Shown here: piece by piece, positions 40,528 to 50,080 of the stretch
Layout: every line of letters starts with the position of its first letter
Position numbering within the stretch: the first letter of the stretch is position 1
Assembly (NCBI GenBank): GCA_028554795.2
Contig: CM068831.1
Coordinates: 37,631,144 to 37,695,143 of the forward strand
Length of the DNA stretch: 64,000 bases
Direction of reading: 5' to 3'
Origin: Sinohyriopsis cumingii
Lineage: Eukaryota > Mollusca > Bivalvia > Unionida > Unionidae
Notes under the pieces: model-generated
The model's input: the letters and a program-made list of their open reading frames with translations, nothing else
Databases searched by the model: none
What the model was told of the DNA's origin: nothing
Program-made: the position numbers and the translations under genes

Positions 40528-40539
40528 TATGACCTATTC

Positions 40540-40812
40540 ATGGATACTTTGCTAGAGAACATTCGTGCTTTGCCTGTGGAGTTGAGAGAACGCATTTACC
40601 GAGAACTGATCAAAATACAAGTGAAACGCAAACGCAAAGTTATTCAACCGTTTTTAAATTATGCTTTGTTCCAAAGTACAAGAAGACTGATTATGAGTGG
40701 ATATTACATTAGGCACAAAGTTAAACGAGGCTATTGGCCACCACACAACGATTCCAAAAACAGTGTATATACTTATGGATACTTTACAAGAGAACATTTT
40801 GGGCTTGCCTGA
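40540..40812 (+). CDS. F-box-like protein 2
   Basis: 90 residues; the first 35 are nearly identical to those of 40069-40527, then the protein diverges. It is a tandem duplicate, 12 bases after its neighbour. Confidence 0.45.
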   Translation: MDTLLENIRALPVELRERIYRELIKIQVKRKRKVIQPFLNYALFQSTRRLIMSGYYIRHKVKRGYWPPHNDSKNSVYTYGYFTREHFGLA

Positions 40813-40912
40813 GGAGTTGAGAGAAAGGATTTACCGAGAGCTGTATTGCTTCCGAAACAAAGAGACTATAAAATTAGGCTGCCATGCCACGGCTTATGTC
40901 ACAAGTGATTGA
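40775..40912 (+). CDS. F-box-like protein 3, short
   Basis: 45 residues with the same MDTLQENI-LP-ELRERIYREL start, overlapping the end of copy 2 in another frame. It may be only a partial duplicate. Confidence 0.35.
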   Translation: MDTLQENILGLPEELRERIYRELYCFRNKETIKLGCHATAYVTSD

Positions 40913-41605
40913 ACAGATTCCGTGGAAGGAACTCAATGACCATATTCAAACCGTGGATCATTACCATCGATTATTATAAGAACTGTATCCATTCAATTTG
41001 GGTCGACAAGTGGTGTGTGTCTTAGTGACTTGTTTTCTGGGATTTCGTTTACCAGCCGATTCTTTGTGGACTCTTTACGATCTGTACTTACCACCTCAAT
41101 GGCCTTAAATGGTCACGAAAAACTCCTTTTGCTCAAAGCCTTGCGGTTTCATCTGGATACTTCTCGACCTCTACGGGAAAAAAGATTCGTCAACTTTTAG
41201 CTACCCAAGACGTGCATGACGATGTGTGTGTAGCTTGTGACTTACATCTCCATTGGACAGATGTCCGTGCCTGGAAAGAATGGGATTTTGAGGCTTGGAC
41301 CCAAGAAGTGGCCCAGTATGCACGAGAGTTGTTCAAGGAAAAAAGTTGCTTTTCAACCCGTGTTAGTGACGGTGCCAGAAGAACCCGTTAACCAGGACAG
41401 GACTGTCGTGGACAGGCCTGAAAGACCCTTTCGGGAGGACACTTGTGTGACCTTACCCCCTACTATAGAACTGGTTAGAACATTACCCAAAACATGTTGT
41501 ACAGACACTTGTTTTTATTCCACGTTAATGGTTATCATGTGCCTTTTATCCTTGTACTTAAGCCTTTGGCTTTTATGTATTTTTGTCTTTCGTATTCATG
41601 TTTGA
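40913..41605 (+). pseudogene. Decayed or unassigned region with a tail-anchor-like ORF
   Basis: Several short open stretches lie here without a recognisable family. The last ORF (41237-41605, 122 residues) ends in a hydrophobic helix, YSTLMVIMCLLSLYLSLWLL, that would sit in a membrane as a C-terminal anchor. Bcl-2-like proteins have such tails and would fit beside BIR genes, but I cannot find their core motifs. The region looks broken, with several breaks. Confidence 0.35.
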
Positions 41606-41687
41606 AACATTCAATAAACGTGTTCTGAAAAAAGTATATAAACTCTTGTCTTGTTTTTTTTGTGTCACAAGTGACATTTCTCACACA

Positions 41688-42431
41688 ATGGCTACCTCTG
41701 CTGTCTCTGCTCCCTCTTCCTCCACTGTCAAAGTCATCGACGAACACTTAGATCGTGCCAGTTGGGAGGCTTTGTATCTTCGCCATCCCTTTAACATGCT
41801 CATTGCTGGACCTAGCGGTTCAGGCAAAACCGAATTCGTCAAACGTTTGATCGAACATAAACATCATTTGATCGATCGGTCACCTCAACGGATCGTGTGG
41901 TGTTACAAAGAGTGGCAATCGGCGTACAGCCTCTTGCGAGAAAGTCAAGGCGATTCCATCGTGTTTGTGGAAGGCATTCCTAAAGAAGACGACGGCATCG
42001 TCTCTGACTCCCGTCAAACCCATTTGGTCATTTTCGACGACATGTTAGGAGAAGACGAAGAAGAAATTAAACTGTGGTTCACGCGCAAAGGGCATCACCG
42101 TAATGCCAGTGTCGTTTACATCACCCAAAATTTGTTTCAACAAAGTAAAGCCCATCGCACCATCAGTCTCAATGCGCATTACGTGGTCTTGTTTAAAAGC
42201 CCTCGAGATAAATCGCAAGTGCAAGTCTTAGCCAAACAGTTAGGAACGCCTTGGCTGACTCAGGCGTACGACGATGCCACTCAAACGCCACACGCCTATT
42301 TACTCGTTGATTTGAAACCTACGACCCCCGAGGATTTGCGATTTCGTACTCACTTGTTTCACCACTGGTGCCAAGACGGAGGGCCTGTCCTGTACACGTC
42401 TCCGTCCTCGACTTCATTTCACTCCACATAA
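41688..42431 (+). CDS. FtsK/HerA-type packaging ATPase, outer element
   Basis: 247 residues from ATG 41688, picked because a TATA box (AGTATATAAACT, about 41633-41644) lies 45 bases ahead. Walker A is GPSGSGKT (41-48), Walker B HLVIFDDML (about 112-120), and a YITQNLF motif follows. It is the classic animal Polinton ATPase for genome packaging. It looks whole. Confidence 0.9.
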   Translation: MATSAVSAPSSSTVKVIDEHLDRASWEALYLRHPFNMLIAGPSGSGKTEFVKRLIEHKHHLIDRSPQRIVWCYKEWQSAYSLLRESQGDSIVFVEGIPKEDDGIVSDSRQTHLVIFDDMLGEDEEEIKLWFTRKGHHRNASVVYITQNLFQQSKAHRTISLNAHYVVLFKSPRDKSQVQVLAKQLGTPWLTQAYDDATQTPHAYLLVDLKPTTPEDLRFRTHLFHHWCQDGGPVLYTSPSSTSFHST

Positions 42432-42484
42432 AAAAATCTATAAAAACCTCAGACCCTTTTTCGTCTGTCTCACACAGTGTGAAC

Positions 42485-43435
42485 ATGACGTCCCTTCAGT
42501 CGCATCTTCCCGCCAAATTGATTCGTGCCTTGTATGGCATCAGTCGAGAAAAAAATCCACAAATACGAGCTCGTGTCTTAGAAGCTAGTCTCAAAGAAGT
42601 CTTACGATGGTTCACGGTGACGGCACGTCAATTACTCCAAGGAATCATTCAGATTCCTCATCAAACCAAACGCTTTTTTGATCGAAACAAAGTCGCTTTG
42701 GTCCAACTGGCCGATCCCCGCATCGACACTCAAACCAAAAAACGAATCATTTTGAAACCTGGAGGGAGCGGTACTCTAGGAGGGGTCATCATTCGCTCTC
42801 TCTTAAGATGGGATCCTAATGCCCCCAAAGTTATCCCCAAGAAAAAAGTCCAACGAAGCCCCAAGAAGAAAAAGAAAAAGACCAGGTCCCCAAAAAGAAC
42901 TTCTCCAGTGGCGGGACCCTCCTCTGACCAGACACCACCCCGGAAAAAGAAAAGAAGCCCCCAGAAAAAGAAACAGAGAAAAAGTCCCCAGAAAAAGAAA
43001 AGTCCACAGAAGAAAACTAGTCGCAAGAGAGGCACTTCAGCCAGGACGCAACTTTACACTCGCAAACCACGACATGCCACGGCAGTGACTGCGTCTCCGG
43101 CAGCCTCACGTTCATCCACTTCTTCGTTGATGGCACCGAGAACTGAAGAGTACTTGGAGACGTTGATTACACCAAGAACTTCTCCGTTGATGACCCCAAA
43201 AAGAACTTCCCCAGTGGCAGGAACCTCCAATTTAGTGGCAGTGGCTGCTGCTCACAAAGTACCTTCTCCCAAAATCAAAGTCCAAGAAAGATCGGGCATG
43301 TTACAAAGTTTACTGGATTTGTCCAAGCAAGAACTGGCTCGATTTAGTCCGTTACGTACCCCTGCACGACGTGTCATGCCTGTCCTCAAACTAATACGAC
43401 GTAAAGACAATCAGTGGCGATGCGTTCCAGTATAA
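42485..43435 (+). CDS. Lys/Ser-rich basic protein with Polinton small-protein domain
   Basis: 316 residues from ATG 42485, with a TATA word (TCTATAAAAACC, about 42437-42448) ahead. The first 105 residues are a helical domain that aligns by eye with the neighbouring 43495-43878 protein (LL-G-I, then KKRIILKPGGSG against KKMLVQRGV). The rest is an SPKKKKKK-type tail like histone H1 or adenovirus core proteins, suggesting DNA condensation. It looks whole. Confidence 0.65.
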   Translation: MTSLQSHLPAKLIRALYGISREKNPQIRARVLEASLKEVLRWFTVTARQLLQGIIQIPHQTKRFFDRNKVALVQLADPRIDTQTKKRIILKPGGSGTLGGVIIRSLLRWDPNAPKVIPKKKVQRSPKKKKKKTRSPKRTSPVAGPSSDQTPPRKKKRSPQKKKQRKSPQKKKSPQKKTSRKRGTSARTQLYTRKPRHATAVTASPAASRSSTSSLMAPRTEEYLETLITPRTSPLMTPKRTSPVAGTSNLVAVAAAHKVPSPKIKVQERSGMLQSLLDLSKQELARFSPLRTPARRVMPVLKLIRRKDNQWRCVPV

Positions 43436-43494
43436 AAAAGGCCTGTGACCGAGTAGGGTATCAGTGTTTTTTTGGTGATCCTGAAGACTCAAAG

Positions 43495-43878
43495 ATGTCA
43501 CCCTCCAGAAAACCCCAAGGAAAGAAAAGGAAAGGACTGCCACCACGTTTAGCTAAACATGGGGTCATGTTATCTGTCCTGTCCAAAGCTTCTCCACCCC
43601 TACGAAAAAAACTCATTCAAACGGCCTCCAAAGAGGTCATCGATACCGTGTGCGAATGTTGTTTGAACGTTTTGAAAGGCACGATCCCTTTGTCCAAACA
43701 CCAGAAACAATGCTTAGGCAAACATCGTCACGTTCTTCGCCAAATGGTTCAAAAGAAAATTCCCATTCGTCAAAAAAAGATGTTGGTCCAACGTGGAGTC
43801 ATTTTGCCTCTCTTGTTAGGCCCCATACTGAAAGGAGTCTTGGGAACCATGTTGGGAGGACTGGTGGGAGCAAGATAA
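43495..43878 (+). CDS. Conserved small basic Polinton protein
   Basis: 127 residues. CECCLNVLKGTIPLSKHQK, HRHVLRQMVQKKIP and a C-terminal Gly/Leu-rich membrane-like end (LLLGPILKGVLGTMLGGLVG) are a pattern I know from many metazoan Mavericks; the function is unknown. The TATA word AGTATAAAAAAGG (about 43428-43440) straddles the end of the gene before. It looks whole. Confidence 0.75.
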   Translation: MSPSRKPQGKKRKGLPPRLAKHGVMLSVLSKASPPLRKKLIQTASKEVIDTVCECCLNVLKGTIPLSKHQKQCLGKHRHVLRQMVQKKIPIRQKKMLVQRGVILPLLLGPILKGVLGTMLGGLVGAR

Positions 43879-43927
43879 AAAGACCCTCGGAAGTCCCAAG
43901 ATCTCAGAATCGACCGCTGACAACCCC

Positions 43928-44560
43928 ATGGAAGGACGAAAACTAGCTTTAGTGCCTTACAAACTATGGATGGAATACCATCGGTGGCAAGAACAACGCA
44001 CCCCGCATTTACCTCCCAATCCCAATTTGAGCGCGATGTCCCAGTTACAACACGAATTGCAGTCCTTGATGGATCGCCAAGATTTGTCCGAAACAGAAAA
44101 ATCGCAAAAGTACGGTCAACTTTTGCAACGACTGCAACTCTTTCACCAGAAAGCTTTAGACGAAACAGCTCTATCCACTCTGAAAGATTTTAAGAGCTTG
44201 ATGAAAAGTCCAGCACCATCACCAGTATCAGTACCAGTACCACCACTACCAGTGACCAAGACAGAAAAAGAAGAAGAAGAAGGGTTTCAAACTCCACCCG
44301 AAAAAGTACGCAAGTTAACAACACCACCTACCTCCAGAATTGGATGGATTAAAAAGATGATGGCCACCCCTTCTTCATCACAAGAGAAAAAGAAAGTGAA
44401 GACAGAAGTGAAGACAGAAGTGAAACAAGAACCGATATCCCCCGCTCAGACATCCTCCTCTTCAACACCTATTGCCGGTCGCACACGCAAAGCATTGCAA
44501 TCCAAGAAAGTACCCCAAGAGAAAAAGAGCAGCATCCTCCAAGAGTGGGTGCCTTATTAA
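43928..44560 (+). CDS. Conserved Polinton protein, Pro/Lys-rich
   Basis: 210 residues: LVPYKLWMEYHRW at the start, a helical middle (about 35-90), a Pro-rich linker, then a KVKTEVKTEVKQEP repeat and a final ILQEWVPY. Proteins of this build, starting with a LVPY-type motif, sit between ATPase and integrase in many animal Mavericks. A scaffold or core role is possible. It looks whole. Confidence 0.6.
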   Translation: MEGRKLALVPYKLWMEYHRWQEQRTPHLPPNPNLSAMSQLQHELQSLMDRQDLSETEKSQKYGQLLQRLQLFHQKALDETALSTLKDFKSLMKSPAPSPVSVPVPPLPVTKTEKEEEEGFQTPPEKVRKLTTPPTSRIGWIKKMMATPSSSQEKKKVKTEVKTEVKQEPISPAQTSSSSTPIAGRTRKALQSKKVPQEKKSSILQEWVPY

Positions 44561-44576
44561 CACACAAACACAAAAA

Positions 44577-45686
44577 ATGGAAAAAGTCTTAGCCAGCATT
44601 TACTACCATCCCTCGCATCCTGCAGGTTACGCAGGAGTTCAAAAATTGTATCGTGCTGCCAAAACGCGACTGAAAAGTCTCCGTTTACCTCAAGTTCAAC
44701 GATGGTTACAAGAACAAGCTACCTACACTTTACACAAACCCATTCGACGCAAGTTTGCCAGAAGTCGCACCCGAGTGGAAGGCATCGATCATCAATGGCA
44801 AGCCGATTTAGCCGATGTCTCTCATTTGGCCAGCTACAATCGTGGCTACAAATATTTGTTTTGTGTCATCGACGTCTTTTCCAAATTTGCCTGAGTCGTG
44901 CCCTTGACTTCCAAATCGAGCAGCGAGTTAGTGCGAGCCCTGCAACGAGTGCTGAAACAAAGCGGTCGTCACCCTCTTCGATGGCAAACGGACAAAGGCA
45001 CCGAATTTCTGAACCAAGCTTTCCAAAAAGAATTAAAGAAACGTGACATTCATTTTTTTACCACCGAAAATCCCGAAACCAAAGCCAGCATCGTGGAACG
45101 TTTATAACGCACTTTGAAAGAACGCATGTGGAAATATTTTACGCATCACCACACTCTGAAGTACATCGACATCTTACCGCACCTGGTGCAAGCGTACAAC
45201 CAATCTTACCATCGAAGCATCGGACGTGCCCCGCAAGACGTGACTCCCGAGAACGAAGTGTTGGTGTTTGAGCGCCTGTTTGGTACGTCCCCGACGAGGG
45301 CTGTCCCCAAGAAAAGTGGAGAGTTGGCCGTAGGAGATTGGGTGCGCATTGGCAAAACCAAACGCACTTTTGACAAAGGTTACTTACCTAACTGGACGAC
45401 CGAATTGTTTCGCGTCACTGGACGAGTGCATGGCCGTCATCCTGCCGTCTATAAATTGGAAGACATGAACGGAGAAGTGCTCAAAGGAACGTTTTATTTG
45501 CCCGAGTTAAAACGTGTCACCAAAAAAGAAGACGACGTGTACGACATCGAAAGCATTCTCGAACGCAGAACCCGTAAAGTGGGCAAACGACGTGTCAAAG
45601 AAGTCAAAGTACATTGGAAAGGATATCCACCCAGTTTTGATTCTTGGATCGACGCTTCGCAAGTCATCGACTATAAAAAGAAGTGA
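44577..45686 (+). pseudogene. Retroviral-type integrase with chromodomain, outer element
   Basis: It starts MEKVLASIYYHPSHPAGYAG, the usual Maverick integrase opening. Core motifs are HQWQADLAD, LRWQTDKGTEFLN and a later ASIVERL with the Glu. The last 55 residues are a chromodomain (YDIESILERR, VHWKGYPPSFDSWID), which in retroelements steers integration toward marked chromatin. It is broken, with about two breaks. Confidence 0.9.
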
Positions 45687-45691
45687 CCATC

Positions 45692-46105
45692 ATGCCTTTT
45701 CACACAGACGCAGCTACGTCGACCACTCCTCCTTCACCCAGTTCTTCTGTGCAAGATTTACAAAAACAACCCTTGTGGGTGTGGTGTGGAGAACGTGTGC
45801 CTAAAACGCAAATCGTCTTTTTCTGCCAAATCTTCGTGGTGTATTGTGTCATCGGGGCAGCCATCGCCAATTTGAGTTTGCAACAAGGAGACAAACAATT
45901 GTGGACCATTTTATTGAGCAGTTGCATCGGTTACCTGCTTCCTAATCCCTCTCTGAAATTCACCTCGAACGGGAACCACGGGAACCTTGTGTCCAGTGCC
46001 AGTGCCAGTCACCACTCCAACCACAACCAGAACACAATTTTGGGCGGAGACACGCCTTTGACGTCCACTAACCCCTCGGACAGCCACAGAACTCTGGAAT
46101 TATGA
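45692..46105 (+). CDS. Two-helix membrane protein, outer element
   Basis: 137 residues from ATG 45692; TATA word GACTATAAAAAG at about 45669-45680. After a Ser/Pro leader come two hydrophobic helices (IVFFCQIFVVYCVIGAAIANL and WTILLSSCIGYLLP), joined by a short polar loop with GDKQLW, then a His/Asn-rich tail. The VFFCQ and LLSSCIGYLLPNPSLK pattern recurs in many animal Mavericks; the role is unknown. It looks whole. Confidence 0.75.
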   Translation: MPFHTDAATSTTPPSPSSSVQDLQKQPLWVWCGERVPKTQIVFFCQIFVVYCVIGAAIANLSLQQGDKQLWTILLSSCIGYLLPNPSLKFTSNGNHGNLVSSASASHHSNHNQNTILGGDTPLTSTNPSDSHRTLEL

Positions 46106-46149
46106 GTCACTAAAACCAATTTTACTTAACTTTACCCAGTGACAGTTCC

Positions 46150-47031
46150 ATGGAGGTGTTTCCCAGGAACATGTTGTGCTGTTACACGGCCAAATTACCT
46201 CAAGCCATCCAGTTAGATCACGAAGCCCATTGGGAAGTGGCTTTAGTAGAAATGATTCACCCGACCCAAGTCCTCAATGTCCTTCCCAATCAAAATTTTT
46301 TTGATGTGGAAGTTCATGACGAGCAAATGCAACAGTGGATGGATAGCAATGTCAAATATGACAAGAAAACCCGTACACAAAATCAAAAGTACACCACCTA
46401 TCACTTGTTCATTCCCCCAGGCTATTATTTTAGTGGTCAACATTTGGTCAGCACCATAACCTCCAGGTTTAATGTCGTGTTTCTGAAAGCTTTGGAGCAT
46501 GTCAACAAAAGTGTCACCATGGAGTACCACAAAGCAGCTCATCGCTTCTTGATGAAATTTGAACGAAGTAAAATCATGTCCATTTTATTTTGTCCTGAAT
46601 TGTTTGACATGTTGGGCGGAGACATGGACATGAGAAAGGCCATGATCAAGAAAAACGAATTACCCATCGTTTACGACAACGAGTCTTTTAGCAAGTTATT
46701 TCGTGCCCCGGTAGAACTGAACCAAGGACTGAATTTGATGTTTGTGTATTCCGATGTGGTGGAGTACAACGTGGTGGGACACACCTCCGTACCGTTACTG
46801 CGTGTCATTCCTTTCAAAGTGGATTCTGCCACGAACGCTGACGAGGAAGGTGAAAACACTTACCACGTCCACCGCGAATTTGTCCATCCTCACTATTTGC
46901 CGGTCAGCAAGTCGTATTTGGACACGGTCAACATTGCTATAAAAGGAGATTTGGGACAAAATATTCCATTCACCAAAGGAAAAGTCACGGTGAAACTCCA
47001 TTTTCGAAAACGGTTTTCTCACGACTCTTAA
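46150..47031 (+). CDS. Penton (minor capsid) protein, outer element
   Basis: 293 residues. LCCYTAKLPQAIQLDHEAHWEVAL near the start, FIPPGYYFSGQHLV near 83 and a late beta-rich IAIKGDLGQNIPF fit the single jelly-roll penton of Polintons, which sits at capsid vertices. It precedes the pVI-like and hexon genes as in other Mavericks. It looks whole. Confidence 0.75.
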   Translation: MEVFPRNMLCCYTAKLPQAIQLDHEAHWEVALVEMIHPTQVLNVLPNQNFFDVEVHDEQMQQWMDSNVKYDKKTRTQNQKYTTYHLFIPPGYYFSGQHLVSTITSRFNVVFLKALEHVNKSVTMEYHKAAHRFLMKFERSKIMSILFCPELFDMLGGDMDMRKAMIKKNELPIVYDNESFSKLFRAPVELNQGLNLMFVYSDVVEYNVVGHTSVPLLRVIPFKVDSATNADEEGENTYHVHREFVHPHYLPVSKSYLDTVNIAIKGDLGQNIPFTKGKVTVKLHFRKRFSHDS

Positions 47032-47034
47032 GTC

Positions 47035-47451
47035 ATGTATCCAGTGTACCGAGGGGTTGCTCGACAGCGAGGACACGGTTTAGGAGATATGTTAAAATCG
47101 GCCTTTCGTTCGGTGGCCCCGGTGTTGAAACCGATGGTGACACGTGGATTGCACGCCTTGAAAGATGCGGCACTGACGCAAGGCAAAGAATTTCTCCAAA
47201 ATGTCATCATCGACAAACAAAACCCTAAAGAAGCCTTCATGAGGGCAGGCAAAAATGTCTTGCTGCAAACGGGCAAAGACATTTTAGGCCGACGAGACAC
47301 ACCTATAAATGCCTTACACGCTACCGAGTCAGGCATTCAGCAAGGACAAGGCAGAAAGAGACGACGAAGAAAACACCCTTTCACCAGACTTCAGGCTAGA
47401 AAGGCCAAGAAAAGAAGAACCGTTCGAGACTTAGACGTTTTCGATTATTGA
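47035..47451 (+). CDS. pVI/pX-like minor virion protein, outer element
   Basis: 138 residues starting YPVYRGVARQRGHGLGDML, then an amphipathic Ala/Leu region and a basic tail with RKRRRRKHP and RKAKKRR. The opening matches the inner element's 28552-29025 protein. Such proteins bind DNA and lie under the capsid, or act on membranes after cleavage by the protease. It follows the penton after 3 bases. It looks whole. Confidence 0.7.
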   Translation: MYPVYRGVARQRGHGLGDMLKSAFRSVAPVLKPMVTRGLHALKDAALTQGKEFLQNVIIDKQNPKEAFMRAGKNVLLQTGKDILGRRDTPINALHATESGIQQGQGRKRRRRKHPFTRLQARKAKKRRTVRDLDVFDY

Positions 47452-47465
47452 AAAAGAACAAAAAA

Positions 47466-48779
47466 ATGATACTCCGAGAGTCTTGCGCTTGTTCCAAGTC
47501 GGATCTGGATATGTTTGCCATGCCCCCTACCATGATGACCATGCAAGAATCCAAGTGGGTGGAATTTCACCCCGTCTCCTCTTTGACGGATTCCGCTCCC
47601 ATCGAGTTTGAAATCAAAGGACAGCCCGAAGATTACATCGATCTGAATAGCAGTTACTTGTACCTGAAAGTCAAAGTTCTAGATAAGACTGGAGGTCCTA
47701 TAGACGATGAAGCAGTAGCTCCCGTCAACAATTTCATGCATTCCTTGTTCAGTCGAGTGGACTTGTACTTGAATAACAAATTGGTCAGTAGCAGCATGGA
47801 TACTTACCCTTATCGTGCCTACCTGGAAAATCTCTTGACGTACGGAATAGATACCAAGAACACTCATCTCAATGCTTGTGTGGTATGGGAAGCTGACGAA
47901 CCTACCAAGTTTGAAATATTGGAAACTGATGAAAAGAAAGACAACAATGATGGATTTGTAGAACGAAGAAAGAGAATCACGGGAGTCGACACAAGTTTAG
48001 AACTGATGGATCGTTTGCATTTGGACATGTGGTTGCAAGAAAAGTATTTGCTGAACGGGGTGGATGTCCGCCTGAGACTGAATCGTAGCAGTACCGCTTT
48101 CCATTTAATGGCTGATAGTGACGGTTACAAAACCAAAATCCAAGAAGCCAGACTCTACGTACGCCGTGTGGAAGTGTTACCTAAAGTGGGAGACGACATC
48201 AGTCAGACGTTGAGCAGAACGACCGCCAAGTATCCCATACGACACGTGGAAGTGAAAACCTTCACCATTCCCAAGGGACAGCGATCCATGATCGAAGATC
48301 ATCTGTTCCAAGGACAGTTACCCAAACGTTTGATCGTTGGTATCGTCGAGAATGCAGCCTTCAACGGAGCTGCCGAAAAAAATCCTTTCTACTTTCAACA
48401 CTTTGGCGTGTCCAAAATCGAAGTCAGTCGCGATGGCAAAACCTTGTGTACCCGACCGTTTGAACCTGACTTTACCAAGAAGAATTACTTGAGATCGTAC
48501 TTGTCCTTGTACGAAGCCACCGGACAGTTAGGAACCAATACAAGTCACGGTATTACGTACGAGGATTATGCAGGAGGCTATGCTTTGTGGGCTTTCGATT
48601 TCACTCCTGACCAAGGCAGCGACGAGGGACATTTCCACCCTATAAAATCCGGCCAGATTCGTGTGGAAATTCAGTTTAATGACCGAGACCCTGATGAAAC
48701 GGTGAACGTCATCCTGTATGCAGAATTCGATAATACGATAGAAATCAACAGTTTGAGAGAAGTTATTCTAGATTACTAG
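47466..48779 (+). CDS. Major capsid (hexon) protein, outer element
   Basis: 437 residues from ATG 47466. WVEFHPV, DYIDLNSSYLYLKVKV, LFSRVDLYLNNKLVSSSMDT and YPYRAYLENLLTYG are hallmark segments of the Maverick/adintovirus hexon, a double jelly-roll protein. The second barrel runs from about 250, with an IPKGQ turn and FEPDFTKKNYLRSY. It looks whole. Confidence 0.9.
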   Translation: MILRESCACSKSDLDMFAMPPTMMTMQESKWVEFHPVSSLTDSAPIEFEIKGQPEDYIDLNSSYLYLKVKVLDKTGGPIDDEAVAPVNNFMHSLFSRVDLYLNNKLVSSSMDTYPYRAYLENLLTYGIDTKNTHLNACVVWEADEPTKFEILETDEKKDNNDGFVERRKRITGVDTSLELMDRLHLDMWLQEKYLLNGVDVRLRLNRSSTAFHLMADSDGYKTKIQEARLYVRRVEVLPKVGDDISQTLSRTTAKYPIRHVEVKTFTIPKGQRSMIEDHLFQGQLPKRLIVGIVENAAFNGAAEKNPFYFQHFGVSKIEVSRDGKTLCTRPFEPDFTKKNYLRSYLSLYEATGQLGTNTSHGITYEDYAGGYALWAFDFTPDQGSDEGHFHPIKSGQIRVEIQFNDRDPDETVNVILYAEFDNTIEINSLREVILDY

Positions 48780-48784
48780 AAGCC

Positions 48785-49270
48785 ATGGAAGACTGTTATC
48801 CGTCTTTACCTAGTGGAGAAACTTTGGACATGAAATGTGAGGAGACCGTGGAAAAAGAAGAAGTGTTCATGATGAAGTCAAGATGGCCAAAACAAGAAGC
48901 CCATTTAGTCTCCTGTTTTGCCAAACACTTAGTCGAAAAAATGACGGAATTGATCAAGAAAAATTGCTATGGATGTCAAAACGCTCATCCCAGTCAAATT
49001 CAACACGATAAATGCCTGATGTTGAGTCAAGAAGAAAAATTGGACGAGTATCTGGACGAGGCTTGGAGTCTCATCTCGGACAAAGACGTGTTGCACCAGT
49101 GGTATAAAGACTTGCGTGAACATTCTTGTCCACCATTAACCACTCAAGAGATCCATCGTATCGAAGCTCTCCTGAATCAGAGTGAGGAGACGAAACGAAG
49201 AAACGGTTATTTGTCAGACATTTTCAAGCAAAAAGTCAGGATCGAATTGACAACGTATTATTACCTGTGA
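48785..49270 (+). CDS. Conserved CxxC Polinton protein
   Basis: 161 residues. CYGCQNAHPSQIQHDKCLM (about 60-78) is a Cys/His motif seen in a protein that accompanies the hexon in many animal Mavericks; helices surround it. A zinc-binding virion or assembly factor is likely, but the function is unknown. It starts 5 bases after the hexon stop. It looks whole. Confidence 0.7.
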   Translation: MEDCYPSLPSGETLDMKCEETVEKEEVFMMKSRWPKQEAHLVSCFAKHLVEKMTELIKKNCYGCQNAHPSQIQHDKCLMLSQEEKLDEYLDEAWSLISDKDVLHQWYKDLREHSCPPLTTQEIHRIEALLNQSEETKRRNGYLSDIFKQKVRIELTTYYYL

Positions 49271-49295
49271 AGAAGAAAAAAACCCACACAAAACA

Positions 49296-49856
49296 ATGGA
49301 TACCTGGGAACTTTATTACCTTTTGAACCACAGTTCGTACACGGCTTCTTGGAATCCTGTCGTCTGTGCTAAAGATGAACTCCCTCATCGCAAACCTAAA
49401 GACCATCAAGCTTACGTGATCAACACGAACGACAGTCATCTCCCAAGAACCCACTGGGTAGCCGTCTACTTTCCTCAAGAAGGATGTGTGGAATATTTCG
49501 ATTCGTATGGATTGCCTCCTTTGGAAGACGATATCATTGACTTTATGAGAAGAAATGCTCAAACCACCCGATTCAATAATGTGAAATTACAAGGCACAGA
49601 TTCCTTGGTGTGTGGACAGTACTGTGTGTATTTTCTGCATCATCGCAGCCTGGGCTATTCCTTAGAACATTTAGTGACTCATTTTGATCCTCGTTCTTCT
49701 TCTAGAAACGATGTGAAAGTAGATCGATGGTTTTGTGACCATTATGCTTATCTTTTGTCTCAGGCTAGGGAACGTAGTGTCCATCAATGGCCTAATGATT
49801 TCCAACAGTGGAAATCACAATTTCATTCACAACGTTGTCAGCCCTGTTTAAAGTAG
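49296..49856 (+). CDS. Adenain-like cysteine protease, outer element
   Basis: 186 residues. The catalytic set is visible as THW (His 53), YFDSYG (Asp 69), LQG (Gln 99) and VCGQYC (Cys 106); the Gln to Cys spacing of seven equals that of adenovirus protease. It would cleave capsid and core precursors. It is the last of the core genes and is followed by a poly(A) signal. It looks whole. Confidence 0.9.
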   Translation: MDTWELYYLLNHSSYTASWNPVVCAKDELPHRKPKDHQAYVINTNDSHLPRTHWVAVYFPQEGCVEYFDSYGLPPLEDDIIDFMRRNAQTTRFNNVKLQGTDSLVCGQYCVYFLHHRSLGYSLEHLVTHFDPRSSSRNDVKVDRWFCDHYAYLLSQARERSVHQWPNDFQQWKSQFHSQRCQPCLK

Positions 49857-49947
49857 ACTGTAAATTGAGAAGAAATGTTTGATGTTATCATGTTGGATTA
49901 TTGTTTAAAATACGTTAGAGTTGTTGTTTAGTGTTAAGTGATTATTG

Positions 49948-49953
49948 AATAAA
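49948..49953 (+). terminator. Poly(A) signal after the core gene block
   Basis: AATAAA about 92 bases after the protease stop, followed by a GT-rich stretch. It suggests ordinary polyadenylation for the core transcripts. Confidence 0.6.
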
Positions 49954-50080
49954 AAATGTTGTGTTTTGAAAAAAATGCCTTTGTGGTTTGTTTAGCTATA
50001 AGAATGTTGGATTCATGCTCTTTAATTTCTTACTATCCCGCTCATGACACTCATTGAACGTTGCGACTCGAAAACCGTGT

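Noticed and set aside
41237-41605. Bcl-2-like protein
   Set aside because: Only the C-terminal hydrophobic anchor fits. No BH motifs were seen, so I leave it unassigned.
42730-43035. Minus-strand Phe/Trp-rich ORF
   Set aside because: Antisense shadow of the Lys-rich tail of 42485-43435.
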